From Actinidia chinensis (lineage: Eukaryota > Streptophyta > Magnoliopsida > Ericales > Actinidiaceae): DNA of 15,000 bases. The stretch covers positions 5,654,714 through 5,669,713 of the forward strand of contig CM018905.1 of assembly GCA_009663005.1 (NCBI GenBank). Direction: 5' to 3'. Shown here piece after piece: positions 1 through 8,994 of the stretch (positions are counted from its first letter, which is position 1; the number at the start of each line of letters is the position of its first letter). The position numbers were made by a program, and so were the translations under genes. The notes under the pieces were generated by a model. It was not told the DNA's origin. It did no database searches and saw nothing but the letters and a program-made list of their open reading frames with translations.

Positions 1-19
1 CGAGTCGATTAGGAAGTAC

Positions 20-640
20 AGTAAGAGATATGGCGGAAACGTACAATGAAAATCGAGAATGTTTTGAGAAAATGGCCGTTGGAAGCCCCAAGCTTTGGAT
101 GTCCCAGGGACAAATTAGGGAGAACCTGACGCTGGACCATCCAACCGGCCTACGGGACCTCATGTCCCGGGCGGAGAGTTCGCCGATTGGAGGATGACGT
201 TATAGGGAGTTCGAAAAGACGGATTGCAAAAACTTGGCCGTATAGAGAAGGCTCCAGTTAAATTAAGAGGAGGAAAGAGGGTCTAATCCATACGAAACAA
301 GGGGCGCAAGCGGGATTAATGTGGTTTTAAAAGAATCGATTTACCAAAATCCTAGCCAGAATCAGAGACAAAACCATCTTCAAGAAACCGGAAACCCGAT
401 GGGTGGCACCCAAAAAAAAGAAACGGGGAATCAGCATTAGAAGGTTTTTTTTTGTTTTTTGGGCCTCATATCACGGCGAGAAAAGGGCACAAAATGCAAA
501 CTACAGAGCTCTAGCCAATTGGTCCACGACGGACACCTTAAAGAGTTCGTGGATAATGAAAGACCCAGGCGGAAGTGGCGAAACTGAGGGCCACAGAAGG
601 CCCGATCGATGTCAAGAGGAAGTAGAACGAGGCGGGGCAA
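20..640 (+). pseudogene. Gag C-terminal remnant with degenerate zinc knuckle
   Basis: Gag packages the element RNA into virus-like particles. The visible parts are a capsid-like stretch ending in DLMSRAE then, one frame over, LEDDVIG (187-207), which resembles the end of plant gypsy Gag. A nucleocapsid region follows at about 461-512, where ASYHGEK and HKMQNYRA can be read across a one-base insertion. Plant gypsy relatives have C-x2-H-x4-H-x4-C here; both cysteines are missing (the last position reads Tyr). Next comes a segment reading HDGHLKEFVDNE (524-558), a common motif between Gag and protease. Frames change at least four times. Homopolymer runs at about 411 and 444-460 lie within the remnant and probably grew after it lost function. 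The N-terminal half of Gag is outside the window. Confidence 0.65.
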
Positions 641-829
641 AAGGGCAAATGAGGAGGATGAAGGACTGCCCCGGGCACTATCCACAGATTGGGGGCCCGA
701 ATGACCCCAGTCTGAGAGCAAAATCCGGAACGAGACCGCATGATAATGATTAAGGGCAAATTCACGGGTGCTCTCGGTCAATACTTGCCAAAGAAGAGAT
801 AAAGCAGATGAGACTGAGGAGGAAATGTG

Positions 830-1190
830 TCACCTTTCGGGAAGACCTCGAGAGAGTACAACATCCTCACTCGGACCCATAGTGGTGCAGTTGGGGATCG
901 GAGGGTGGGTACGACATCAAAAAGGAATACTTGAGGTAATGTATTACGATTATTCAAATAATTTTAAAATCCCCCAAGACCCAATTAAAACCAGCCCAAG
1001 CTACGCTAGTCGGGTTTATGCTCAAGCACATGGCCCTTGCGGAAACGTGGTCTCTCAAAACCCGAGCAAGCTTACCAAGAACGATCGACGGAATGTGTAG
1101 TGGTGGATATACCATCACCATATAATTGCTATGTGGGAAGAGAGTGGTTGCACAGGATGAAGGGAAGTGGCTTCACACTTCACCAAGCAT
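830..1190 (+). pseudogene. Retroviral-type aspartic protease remnant (gypsy pol)
   Basis: This domain cleaves the Gag-Pol polyprotein. Recognisable pieces are HPHSDPIVVQLGIGG (861-905), then LEVMYYD near 931-951, and, after frame changes, VVDIPSPYN (1100-1126) followed by GREWLHRMKG (1134-1163) and a LHQA segment. This is the usual succession for the protease of plant Tat-like elements, in which the active-site D-x-G lies just before the xEVMYYD segment. Here that spot reads HQKG, so the catalytic Asp appears to be lost, most simply by a GAT to CAT change plus a small insertion. The segment lies directly between Gag and reverse transcriptase, as expected. Stops and frameshifts make it inactive. 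Confidence 0.65.
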
Positions 1191-1489
1191 AAAATCCTCA
1201 CGCCCAGAGGCAGGAAGCCATTTATGGAGGGACAAGTGGCCGCAAAACAAAAACAATGCTACCTGTCCAGTGTCGACCAAGATCGCGATTTTTGAAAGAA
1301 GTTAAGTGCGTGAGGAGGATATGAGAAGTGATGCGAGGGATGGTGGGTCTGATCCCCAGCAAAGGTTCATCGAGGAATTGGTGCGCTATGAATGGCTGTG
1401 GAGGCTGGTTCAGATCGATTTTTTCTTGTCGGAAGGTCAGACCTGAATGATTGCGAGAGGACCGAATCATCCAACTCTTAAAAGCTAAC

Positions 1490-2300
1490 ATCGAAGTATT
1501 TGCATGGACCCCTTAAGAAAATGCCGAGATTGGACCCAAACTTTATCAAGCACGAGACTAAACGTTCAAACTGGATTATGACGGTCAAACACAAAGGGGG
1601 GAAGGAGGTCGACTCCGAGCCACGTGGTGCTGGTGATCGAAGAAGTGGAGAAGCCAGGGAGGCTGACGCAAGAATCGAAGTCATTTACCCCAGTTGGCTA
1701 TCGAACACAGTGGTGGTAAAAAAGAAAATGGCAAGTGGTGGGTCTATGTCGAATGTCACCCACCTTAACCGGGTTTATCCTAAGACGTTTCCCACTGTCG
1801 AAGATCGGATCAGTTGGTGATAGCACATCGGGTCATGCCCGTATGAAACGTTTTCTCGATCGTATAGAGGAATCATTAAATCGCTCTGCACGACGGGAAT
1901 AGGAAAATACTGCATTTATGACAGTTAGAGAGTGTTTTGCCAAAAGTCAGCCATTGGGACTCAAAAAACGTTGGGGCCACGTACTAGAGAATGGTAACAA
2001 AAAATGTTCAAAGCACGTTTGGGAAAGACCATGGAGTGCCACATCGAGACATGGTGATGAGTGAAAAGAAAGAAGAGTTGACACCTCAGGGACTTGACCG
2101 TGCTTTTGCGATCCTCCGACAAACATAAGTAAGACGTAAGCAGCAAAGTGTGCATTGGTGCAGCTAGGGGAAATTCTTGCGCATCTAGTCACAAGATGAG
2201 GAATCGAAGAAACCCAGAGTACATTGCTGACCATAGACAAGTAACCAGTCCGAGTTTTTTTTTTTGGGTCTGTGGAAACGCTAAAGAGGTACAAAAACTC
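1490..2300 (+). pseudogene. Reverse transcriptase remnant (gypsy pol)
   Basis: This domain copies element RNA into cDNA. An entry segment reads EVFAWTP then DPNFIKHE (about 1494-1553). A conserved YPSWLSNTVVVKKK (about 1684-1727) and GKWWVYV follow, then LNRVYPK (1763-1785), matching the plant gypsy 'NGKWRVCVDF..DLN..CPKD' region. A stretch like QLVxxTSGHARM comes next. Further on, KHVxKTME is followed by the catalytic YIDD box, which appears as HI(D)DMV at about 2040-2055; its first Asp codon has lost one base, so the frame breaks inside the active site. AAKCA and a MVTxxGIE-like segment (about 2135-2210) complete the palm and thumb region. At least eight frame changes occur in 800 bp. Confidence 0.75.
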
Positions 2301-2800
2301 ACCGTGATGGCAGCAGCTCTCAATCGGTTCATCAGTAAGTCTTCAGACAAAGTGCCCATTTTTACGCTCTTGTGCAAAAACGCCAAGTTTTTGTGGATGC
2401 GGAATCCGAAATTGGCACTCCCAACAATTCAAAAATATAGACAAGCCTACACTCCTATCACCCCGACGAAGGAGAGTTGCTCCACGTTATCTGCTGTATC
2501 CGAACACGCGGTGAGTTCGGTCTGTTAAAAGAGGAGGCAACGAGCAGCGCCGATTATTTTGTGAGCAAAACAATAATGATTGTCGACCGGGATATCTTAC
2601 CATTAGAAAAGCTCATTTCTATCCCTTAGTAGTGATCTCACGCAAGCTCATTGCACTATTTTCCAAGCACACCCATCTCGGTTTACACCGAGTACCCGCC
2701 AAGGCCATCTTGATGAAAGCAGACAGACGGGCCGACTCTCTAAATGGTCCTTAGAACTTGGGACAGTTTGACATAGTTTCTCACCAAGGGGGCAATCAAA
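2300..2800 (+). pseudogene. First RNase H domain remnant (RT-linked)
   Basis: The remnant continues from reverse transcriptase with MAAALNRFISKSSDKVP (from 2307), then FTLLxKNAxFLW, LALPTIQKY, and AVSEHAVSSV (2493-2522). After frame changes come a YFxSKT-like segment, FQAHP (about 2663-2676), TEYP, AILMKAD and finally KWSLELGQFDI (2742-2774). This is the standard path of the RNase H fused to gypsy reverse transcriptase, which degrades the RNA strand of the RNA/DNA hybrid. The long open stretch from 2148 to 2528 is partly this reading frame, but it begins in a different frame from the true coding path, so it is not a gene on its own. The segment is followed directly by a second RNase H. Confidence 0.65.
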
Positions 2801-2819
2801 GGGGCAGGTGACTAGTGGA

Positions 2820-3290
2820 TTCGTGGCAGAGTTTTCTCCAAGCCAGAACTCCCAGGGGGATCCAATCGAAATCTTTGCAGAGAGGGAAAAATCACAAAAT
2901 GCACTGTCGAGCTCAGACTATGGAAAAGAGTATCGAGGTTGATCCAGAGCACCAGAGAAAGAGGCACCCGTGACCTAAAGGGTTACTTGAGGGAGCAGAG
3001 GTTAACTTTAGAACCACCTCAGGTAGAGCTTTCTTTGGCATGACCAGAATTACGTTACGAGCCAGAAACCGCAAGGGGCAGGCGCAGGGAGAGTTTTGAA
3101 GGTCCCAAAAGGTGCAGGTTTTTGAACAATGCCTCTGATTAAATTTCCAGCGACGAAATGAAGACGAGTAGAAGTATAATTGCAGGACTTGAGGTCCGCA
3201 CAGCTGTGGAGTGTCGAAGTTGTGCATATACAGCGATTCAAAATAGTCGTAAATCAGGTGAGAGCAATTTGAAGCTCGAGGGGTTAAAAT
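2820..3290 (+). pseudogene. Second (archaeal-type) RNase H remnant
   Basis: After the first RNase H a separate RNase H-like block starts. Visible parts are AEFSPARTP-like text (about 2826-2850), a FVDGSS-type start that is badly eroded (about 2900-2960), and a segment resembling KFPATNNEDEYEALIAGL (about 3140-3190) split by indels. Its clearest motif is YSDSKIVVNQVRA (about 3228-3268), which matches the Asp-containing YSDSQLVVxQV strand of this family. A second RNase H behind the retroviral one is characteristic of the plant Tat lineage, and I use it to support that assignment. Catalytic residues other than the Asp of SDS cannot be placed with confidence. Confidence 0.6.
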
Positions 3291-3560
3291 GGGGAATATT
3301 TGAGGTGGAAAAAACCTCTCGGCGGTTTTGAGCGGTTTAATTTATATTCAAACAGGTTATGGGGAGAGAATTCAACGGCATGTAGATGACGCTTGCATAC
3401 TGCATCATTTTTGAGGGGACACTAGGCAGAACGGGTGCAGTCGACGTCATTTCTCGGTCCCAATAGTATAGAAGAAACAACACAATCATATTCTGTCAAA
3501 CAAGATAACGCGGTCCGAGCTGGATGGAACCCTATCGTGAACCTTTATTTATAGACCGAC
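3290..3560 (+). other. Linker between second RNase H and integrase, no readable domain
   Basis: In this family about 100 codons of low-conservation linker separate the second RNase H from the integrase zinc-binding domain. This stretch lies in that position, but I could not follow a coding path through it. The first text I recognise again is DFMVLDISLRKT-like sequence from about 3600 onward. No repeat or RNA structure stands out. Confidence 0.4.
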
Positions 3561-4745
3561 CAATGACAAATGACAAAAGAAGGCGCTAAGATCAGGATCA
3601 AGGACTTTATGGTTCTGGATATCTCCCTCAGGAAGACTTGATACAAAAAGGTCTTATCAAAGTGCCCCTACTTGCTGTGTGTACATCCGGTCTGTCGAGG
3701 AATACTTTATGAAATCCATGAGGGAATGTGCGGATTACAGTCTGGGAGAAGATCCTGGGCACACAAGCCTCTTTGCAGGTGGACTGGTGGCCGTACATGC
3801 AGAAAGATGCTCAGGTATATGTGCGCAGGCGCACACAAATGTCAGCTGCTTTGCACCATGATCCATAACACGCAAGGGACTTAACTCCGCTTATTAGTCC
3901 TTGGCCCTTCCTTCAATGGGGAATAGCTATCGTAGGCCGCCTACCCCTAAGCTCATAGCACAAAAGGTTAGTACTTGCAGCAAAAAGATACTTAACGAAA
4001 TGGGTGGAAGCTGAGCCGCTGGCCAGATCAAATGAGAAAGACGTGATAAGGTTTCTTCGCAGTAACATCCTCTCCAGATTCGGCATCCCACGGGCCTTTG
4101 TGTAAGATAATGATACCAAATTTGTGGAAGACAAAGTCAGGAGTGTTAGAGCAACTGAAGATGGAATTCTACAATCACGCCGAGCTACCCACAGGCCAAT
4201 GGCCAAGCAAGGCCACTAAGGAAGACTATCATGAACGGGATCAAAAAAGACTAGAGAAGGCCACAAAGAAAGATGGGTCGACGAGTTGGCAAAACGTATT
4301 GTGGGCTTATTGGACCACACCACGAAAGGCGACGAACGAGACGCCATACTCACGAGCTTCGAATTCGAAGCCGTAATCCCATAAGGTCGGTCTGCCAACA
4401 ATTCGATATAAAGGCTACAAACAAAATAACAAACGAGTCCTAGCCTAGCATCAGACTTGCTGAAGAGAGGAGAGGAGAATCACTCATTAGGAATAGCCGA
4501 CTAGCAAGCAGCTGCTAAATCCTTTAACAGAAGGTTCAACGGGAGAATTTGAAGTGGGCAGTTCGTCGTCAAAAAGTCGTTGGAAATACCAGATCCATAC
4601 GACGACAAGCTTGGCCCAATACTGGGAGGGGCCTACAAAATAATCAAACTCGCGCAGGAGTTCTTACATTGGAGGATGCGGAAGGAAGAGAAAATATCGA
4701 GACCCTGGAATTCAGCAATCTGCAAAGTACTTCCAATAAACTATA
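3560..4745 (+). pseudogene. Integrase remnant: zinc-binding, catalytic core and C-terminal domain
   Basis: Integrase inserts the cDNA into the host genome. The H2C2 zinc-binding domain is visible at about 3711-3880 (EIHEGMCG, GRRSWAHK, then KCQL and MIHNTQGT in shifted frames). The core starts with LTPLISPWPF and WGIAIVGRLP (3917-3946); relatives have Asp where this reads Ala (3926-3928), so the first catalytic residue is lost. YLTKWVEAEPLA and SRFGIPRAF follow, then the second catalytic Asp in DNDTKF (from 4106). The third acidic residue, normally in the GQxEATN segment, is not visible: a frameshift and Lys or Arg codons sit there. VLWAYWTTPRKATNETPYS (about 4297-4350) closes the core. The C-terminal part keeps DPYDDKLGP, YKIIKLA and RPWN (about 4600-4712). 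No chromodomain follows. Frame changes are frequent. Confidence 0.8.
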
Positions 4746-4828
4746 ATGCCGCACTGAGCACAAAAATATATAAAGCATTGCATCTTTCAATTATTTCTTT
4801 TACGTAAATACGTTTACAAACCTTGACC

Positions 4829-5945
4829 TGATACTTTTTACAAGTTAACTTGACAAATCGCGAGAGGGTTAGCCGCGCTTTTGCCCCCCCCAAAAGCAAT
4901 TCGAACTGCCTTCATTCGCTTTAATCAAGTAACACTTGTAAAAAAGAAGGAAAAAATAGCAGAGCTGACCAAGCTTAGAGCTTGTCTGAAATTTTACAAG
5001 TTAACCTTGACAAATCGCTAGAAGGGTTAGCCGAGCTTCGCAAAAGCAACCGAACTGCTTCGTAAGCTTAATCAAGTAAAACTTGGTAAAAAAATTGAGG
5101 GGACGCTAGCCGAGTGTAACAAGCTCGAGCTTGTCCGATAATTTTACGATGTTAACTTGACAAATCGCGGGACGAGTTCGCCGAGCATGCAAAAGCACGA
5201 ATGGCATTCATTCGTTTAATCAAGTAACACTTGGTAAAAACTGAGGAAAGCTAGCCGAGATTTGACCAAGCTCCGAGCTTGTCGATAATTTTTACGAGTT
5301 AACTTGATCAAATGTGAGAAGGGGTTAGTGAGTTGCAAAAGTACGAATGCCTTCGTTCGCTTAACAAGTAACACTTGATAAACAACCGAGGGAAGCTAGA
5401 GAGCCTGACCAAGCTCGAGCTTAATCCGATAATTTTTAAGTTACTTGACAAATCGCGGGAAGGAGTGTAGCGAGCTATGCAAAGCACCGAATTGCCTCAT
5501 TCGCTTAATCACGTTAACACTTGGTAACAAACTGAGGGAAAAGTACCGAGCTTAACCAAGCTCCGAGCTTGTCCGATAATTTTTACGAGTAACTTGATCA
5601 AATTGTGAGAAGGGGGGTGCCGAGCTTTGAAAAGCACCGAAGGGCCTTCGTTCGCTTTAATTCAACGTAATACTTGGTAAAAACCGAGGTAAAAAGCTAC
5701 GAGCTGCACAATGCTCGAGGCTTGTCCGATATTTTACAAGTTAACTGATCAAATCGCGAGAAGGGTTAGGGATTAGCCGAGCTTTGAAGAAGTACGAACG
5801 CCTTCAAAGCTTATCAAGTAACACTTGTAAAAAACGAAAGGAAAGTTTAACTCAAGCTGACCAAACTCCGAGCTTGTCTGATAATTTAAGAATCAACTCA
5901 ATTAAGTTAAATCGCGAAGGATTAGTCGATCTCAAGCTGAGCTCC
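4829..5945 (+). repeat. Tandem array, about 150-bp unit, seven to eight diverged copies
   Basis: The anchor 'TTAACTTGA(t)CAAAT' recurs at about 4851, 5008, 5158, 5305, 5446, 5595 and 5746, giving intervals of 157, 150, 147, 141, 149 and 151 bp; a more diverged copy lies near 5900. Each unit also carries a GCCGAGCTTTGCAAAAGCAC-like block, a CTTCATTCGCTTAATCAAGTAACACTTGG-like block and a CCAAGCTCGAGCTTGTC-like palindrome. Copies differ by many small indels. The array sits just after the end of pol, the place where Tat elements are known to carry tandem repeats that can seed satellites. An ORF starting at 5784 inside the last copies is a by-product of the repeat. Confidence 0.9.
5119..5134. repeat. 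Perfect 16-bp palindrome inside one array unit
   Basis: ACAAGCTCGAGCTTGT is its own reverse complement. The same site in other units is a less perfect version centred on AAGCTCGAGCTT or AAGCTCCGAGCTT. A second palindrome, CAAGTTAACTTG, is perfect in the first unit at 4841-4852. Two palindromes per unit could give the array cruciform potential; that is inference. Confidence 0.7.
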
Positions 5946-6595
5946 GAATTACCCTTGACTGTTTTTGATCCATTTAACTAAGCGAAAGACAGAATGTGAA
6001 GGGACTTGCAAAAATGGAGTGGCAACAAACTGAGAAGTAAATTAGGCATGTTTATTTATGTTGCCAAGGAAAAAACGTTCAGATCACAAATCTGTTCGGA
6101 ATGCAATCACAACTCTAAATACAAGGTAAAGAAAGACTTCGCTGAAAAAGGGAAGGTCCGAGAGATCCCAGTCAGCTCCATCTTCACAACAACACCGATA
6201 ACCGTAAGATTCAGCCTTCCATTCTGAATGAAATGGAACCATGTCCCGGTCATCGGGAACGGGTGGAAGAATATGCAATGACAGAAGGATAAGAGGAAGC
6301 AAGGTTATGCGGAGAGTAAATACAAGACTGAATACATAATAAGCAAGTTGTGAGATAGTTGCCGAGACTAAGGGATCACTCCACAAGACTTCGATACTCG
6401 GCCAAAAAATGGGTGGAGGTGATGGAGAGGCCCCAACTATACGAATCACCAGTACGGGCCGAAATACCGACTGAAGCTTAGAAGAACAGGGCTTTTGGGA
6501 AAAGAAGCTCGCTATAGACTGTGAGAACCAGAATTGATGAGAAAGAAGTGTATGCCCATCCCACCTGTCTATTTTTTTTTTTTTTTTTTTTTTTT

Positions 6596-6635
<40 letters not shown>

Positions 6636-7298
6636 TTTTTTTGGCAGAAGTGCATCGAGGAGAAAAATCATCTGACTCTAGAGTTTATAGGGGATTTTTA
6701 AATATAGGAGCTCGTGGGGTTGGAGGACGGGAAACATGTTGTGAACAAGACGATGGCTATAGAAGAGATTGTTAGAATGATGTGAGTGTGTTCATCAAAA
6801 TTGGGTGTCACTATTTAAAGGCCCTCGAAGGGCAACGAAACGCCGGCCATAAAGCAGAAAGTTATTAGACCGAATTAATGAGATGTTCAAATGCACGGGA
6901 GGATAATAGACTCAAGAGCGGTCGAATGACGCTACATTTGCGAATGGGGAATGAACGTGGACACCACGACATTTCATCGACAACTGGAGCCTAGTTACGA
7001 ATCGGTATTTAACATGTGGCGAGTCCAGCGCAATTCACGCGCGGGGAGTGCGAAGCGGCTTATGAATCCGGCCAAGTTGAAGTCAGCTTGCTGCAAAAAA
7101 CCAAAGAGATAGTCTTAACAAGAAATGAAGTCACAAAACCGATGATCAACGCACGTAGGAAAATGGCAAAAACAGTCGGACCGAAATGCAAAGTGGAAAA
7201 CTGTTCAAGTAGTGTCATATTATTACAGAAGAAACAAGATTAAGATTCAAAACAGCGCGAAGAAACCATTCAAAGGAATTGTTTTCTAAACCAAGGTT
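5946..7298 (+). other. 3' internal region without recognised genes
   Basis: I find no coherent protein family on either strand here. Open stretches on the plus strand (6006-6227, 7016-7243) and on the minus strand (6084-6671) have no recognisable motif, and the minus one ends in lysine runs made by the T tract. The region lies between the pol-proximal tandem repeats and the stop of the antisense gene, so it probably includes the 3' untranslated part of both transcripts. A nested fragment could be hidden here. Confidence 0.45.
6572..6642. repeat. 71-nt T tract interrupted by two Gs
   Basis: The run is 24 T, G, 38 T, G, 7 T. Read on the minus strand it is a poly(A) tract about 660 nt downstream of the antisense gene's stop codon. 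It may be a slippage-grown homopolymer, a poly(A) tail of an inserted retroposon copy on the minus strand, or partly an assembly artefact. No target-site duplication is evident beside it. Confidence 0.9.
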
Positions 7299-7844
7299 TC
7301 ACCCTGGCTCTAAAGCTCGGTAACCATCTGCCTCACCCAATTCCGTCTCTATCAGCAATCCGCGCCCCTGTATGAGCTCCACTACTGCAGTGTGATATTT
7401 CCCTCATCAGCAGGTAGGGTCGCATACTCCTCTTTGTTGAAGTCAGGAAGGTTGATTGGTGAATATCGTTCCAGAGAGGAGGGAGTGGACTGGAGGGGCA
7501 GGAGACACAGCGGATGATAAGGGGATCTACAGGCCATTCAAAACAGCGAGCACATCACTTCCTGAAAAATTCCAGGGCGGAGCTCGTAGCTACCTGTCAT
7601 ACACATCTCCAGCCCGTCAAAAAGCGCGGGCGAACAACTCCTTACACTTCACTAAAGCGAACGCCTTCAAGTCGGACGCTTCTTGCTGGATGGTTTCCGC
7701 TGCAAGATCGCGATCTACGATGCCGACCGTGGCATCTGTGGACGCCAGCCACCCTTCCTGTCTATTTCAGCTCATTCTCGAGGTGTTCGCCTTCTTCAGA
7801 CTCCGCCGCACCCACTTTAGCAGGAGTGAGTAAGAATAAGCCCG

Positions 7845-7947
7845 CTAAAATAAACTAAGAAAGAAAAAAAAGAGGATGGATTGAGAAGAACCAAGTGAGG
7901 TCAATTCGTAATCAAGATAGAAAGTTGCGTAACATGAAAGTTCTAAC
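7845..7947 (-). other. Candidate intron 2 of the antisense gene, about 100 nt
   Basis: On the minus strand GTTAGAACTTTC begins at 7947, and a long pyrimidine tract (TCTTTTTTTTCTTTC) leads to TTAG at 7855 and a second TTTTAG ending at 7845. Either AG could be the acceptor, giving 93 or 103 nt. Coding-like text stops before it (AETTTDSG, then decay) and a coiled-coil-like stretch starts soon after. The donor is weaker than that of the first candidate intron. Confidence 0.4.
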
Positions 7948-8895
7948 GAGGCCCCAGCATAACGAGCGTGACCCGAATCTGTCGTGGTTTCAGCAGCATG
8001 ATCCGCGAAGTCTTGGGGGAGCATCACCGCATGCCCAGCACAACACAGTCTCATGGTCCTTAGAAGTATACGCCAGAGGTAACCTTTTGCCGAGATCAAA
8101 AGCGCAAATTGGGGGGCCCATAGCTCGGGGGGCCAGCGGCGATCCGGCCACCTTTTCCCCTTTGGTTTGAGAGGTTCCCTCTACGGGCTGTTTCCCTTTC
8201 TAGTTGCCACCCCATCAGGATGGCGCGAGGACTTGATCTTCAGGCCGGAGCTGGTGTGGACGAAAACGGGGGCCTCAGAAGTGTGTATTTGGGGGCTCAA
8301 TTATCGGGCTTACCCCTCCCCAGAATCAATCACTTAGGGCAATGATCTCCACGTCCTGAGACCCAAAATATGATGACGATGGAGAGTAGGAATGCTTAAC
8401 AATCTCCGCGGTTTGACGATGGCGATGTCGATCGGAGTCAGGAGATTTATAGTTATGGGACCAGGACTATAGGGGAGTGACCAAAGGAACAAGAGCAGGA
8501 AACTTGGGCAAATATCATTGCCATATTCAACCTAAGATCTCTCATTTAGGTGATATGCCCAAAGTGATTTTTCGGTCTGTGTCCCAAGGAAGAGCTCGAC
8601 TCACTGGAGCCAGAACTTTCGCTTCGGCTCTTTTAATAGCCTTGGAGCTCGGCCAAGCGTCCATTCGAATTAAATAACTTGACCTCATCGATAGTGAGCC
8701 TTGGCCTTAACCTAGTTTGCGGATATAGAGAGGTGGAGAAGGGAGGCCCTGACGAGCGGCTCAAAAGAGGGATGGTATCCTGGTATAAGGGGACGTAACC
8801 GAGTAACAAAGACTATACGGGAGCGCCCACAATTGTTCCAGCACTAATTGCGCAAACACGAGCGACTCTTCCTCCAAAGCGTCTTCATTGATATC

Positions 8896-8994
8896 CTGTA
8901 AAAGCGAACAAGATGAAATAGTCCGTTATTTGTATTAACAGTCAATAATCGAGTTGAAAAAGGTGTTTCACAAGAGGACAGCTGTTATTCTCAC
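8896..8994 (-). other. Candidate intron 1 of the antisense gene, 99 nt
   Basis: On the minus strand CTGTAG is followed by GTGAGAATAAC (donor GT at 8994-8993), and 99 nt later a pyrimidine-rich TTCGCTTTTACAG ends the interval (AG at 8897-8896). Protein-like text ends just before it (RLGGLRPV) and resumes just after it (DINEDALEEESLVF). The interval itself has no family-like text and is T-rich. Both sites obey the GT-AG rule and the length is normal for a plant intron. Splicing itself is inferred. Confidence 0.55.

Noticed and set aside
4829..5945. CRISPR array
   Set aside because: The whole unit of about 150 bp repeats, with no unique spacers, and the context is a plant retrotransposon.
6084..6671. 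Minus-strand ORF of 195 codons with a lysine run
   Set aside because: Its length comes from the T tract, which has no stops in that frame. The remaining text has no motif.
6521..6775. Plus-strand ORF rich in Phe
   Set aside because: It is translation of the T tract.
7456..7858. Two overlapping plus-strand ORFs of 114-125 codons
   Set aside because: They oppose the antisense gene. The minus strand carries the family-like coiled-coil text, so these are shadows.
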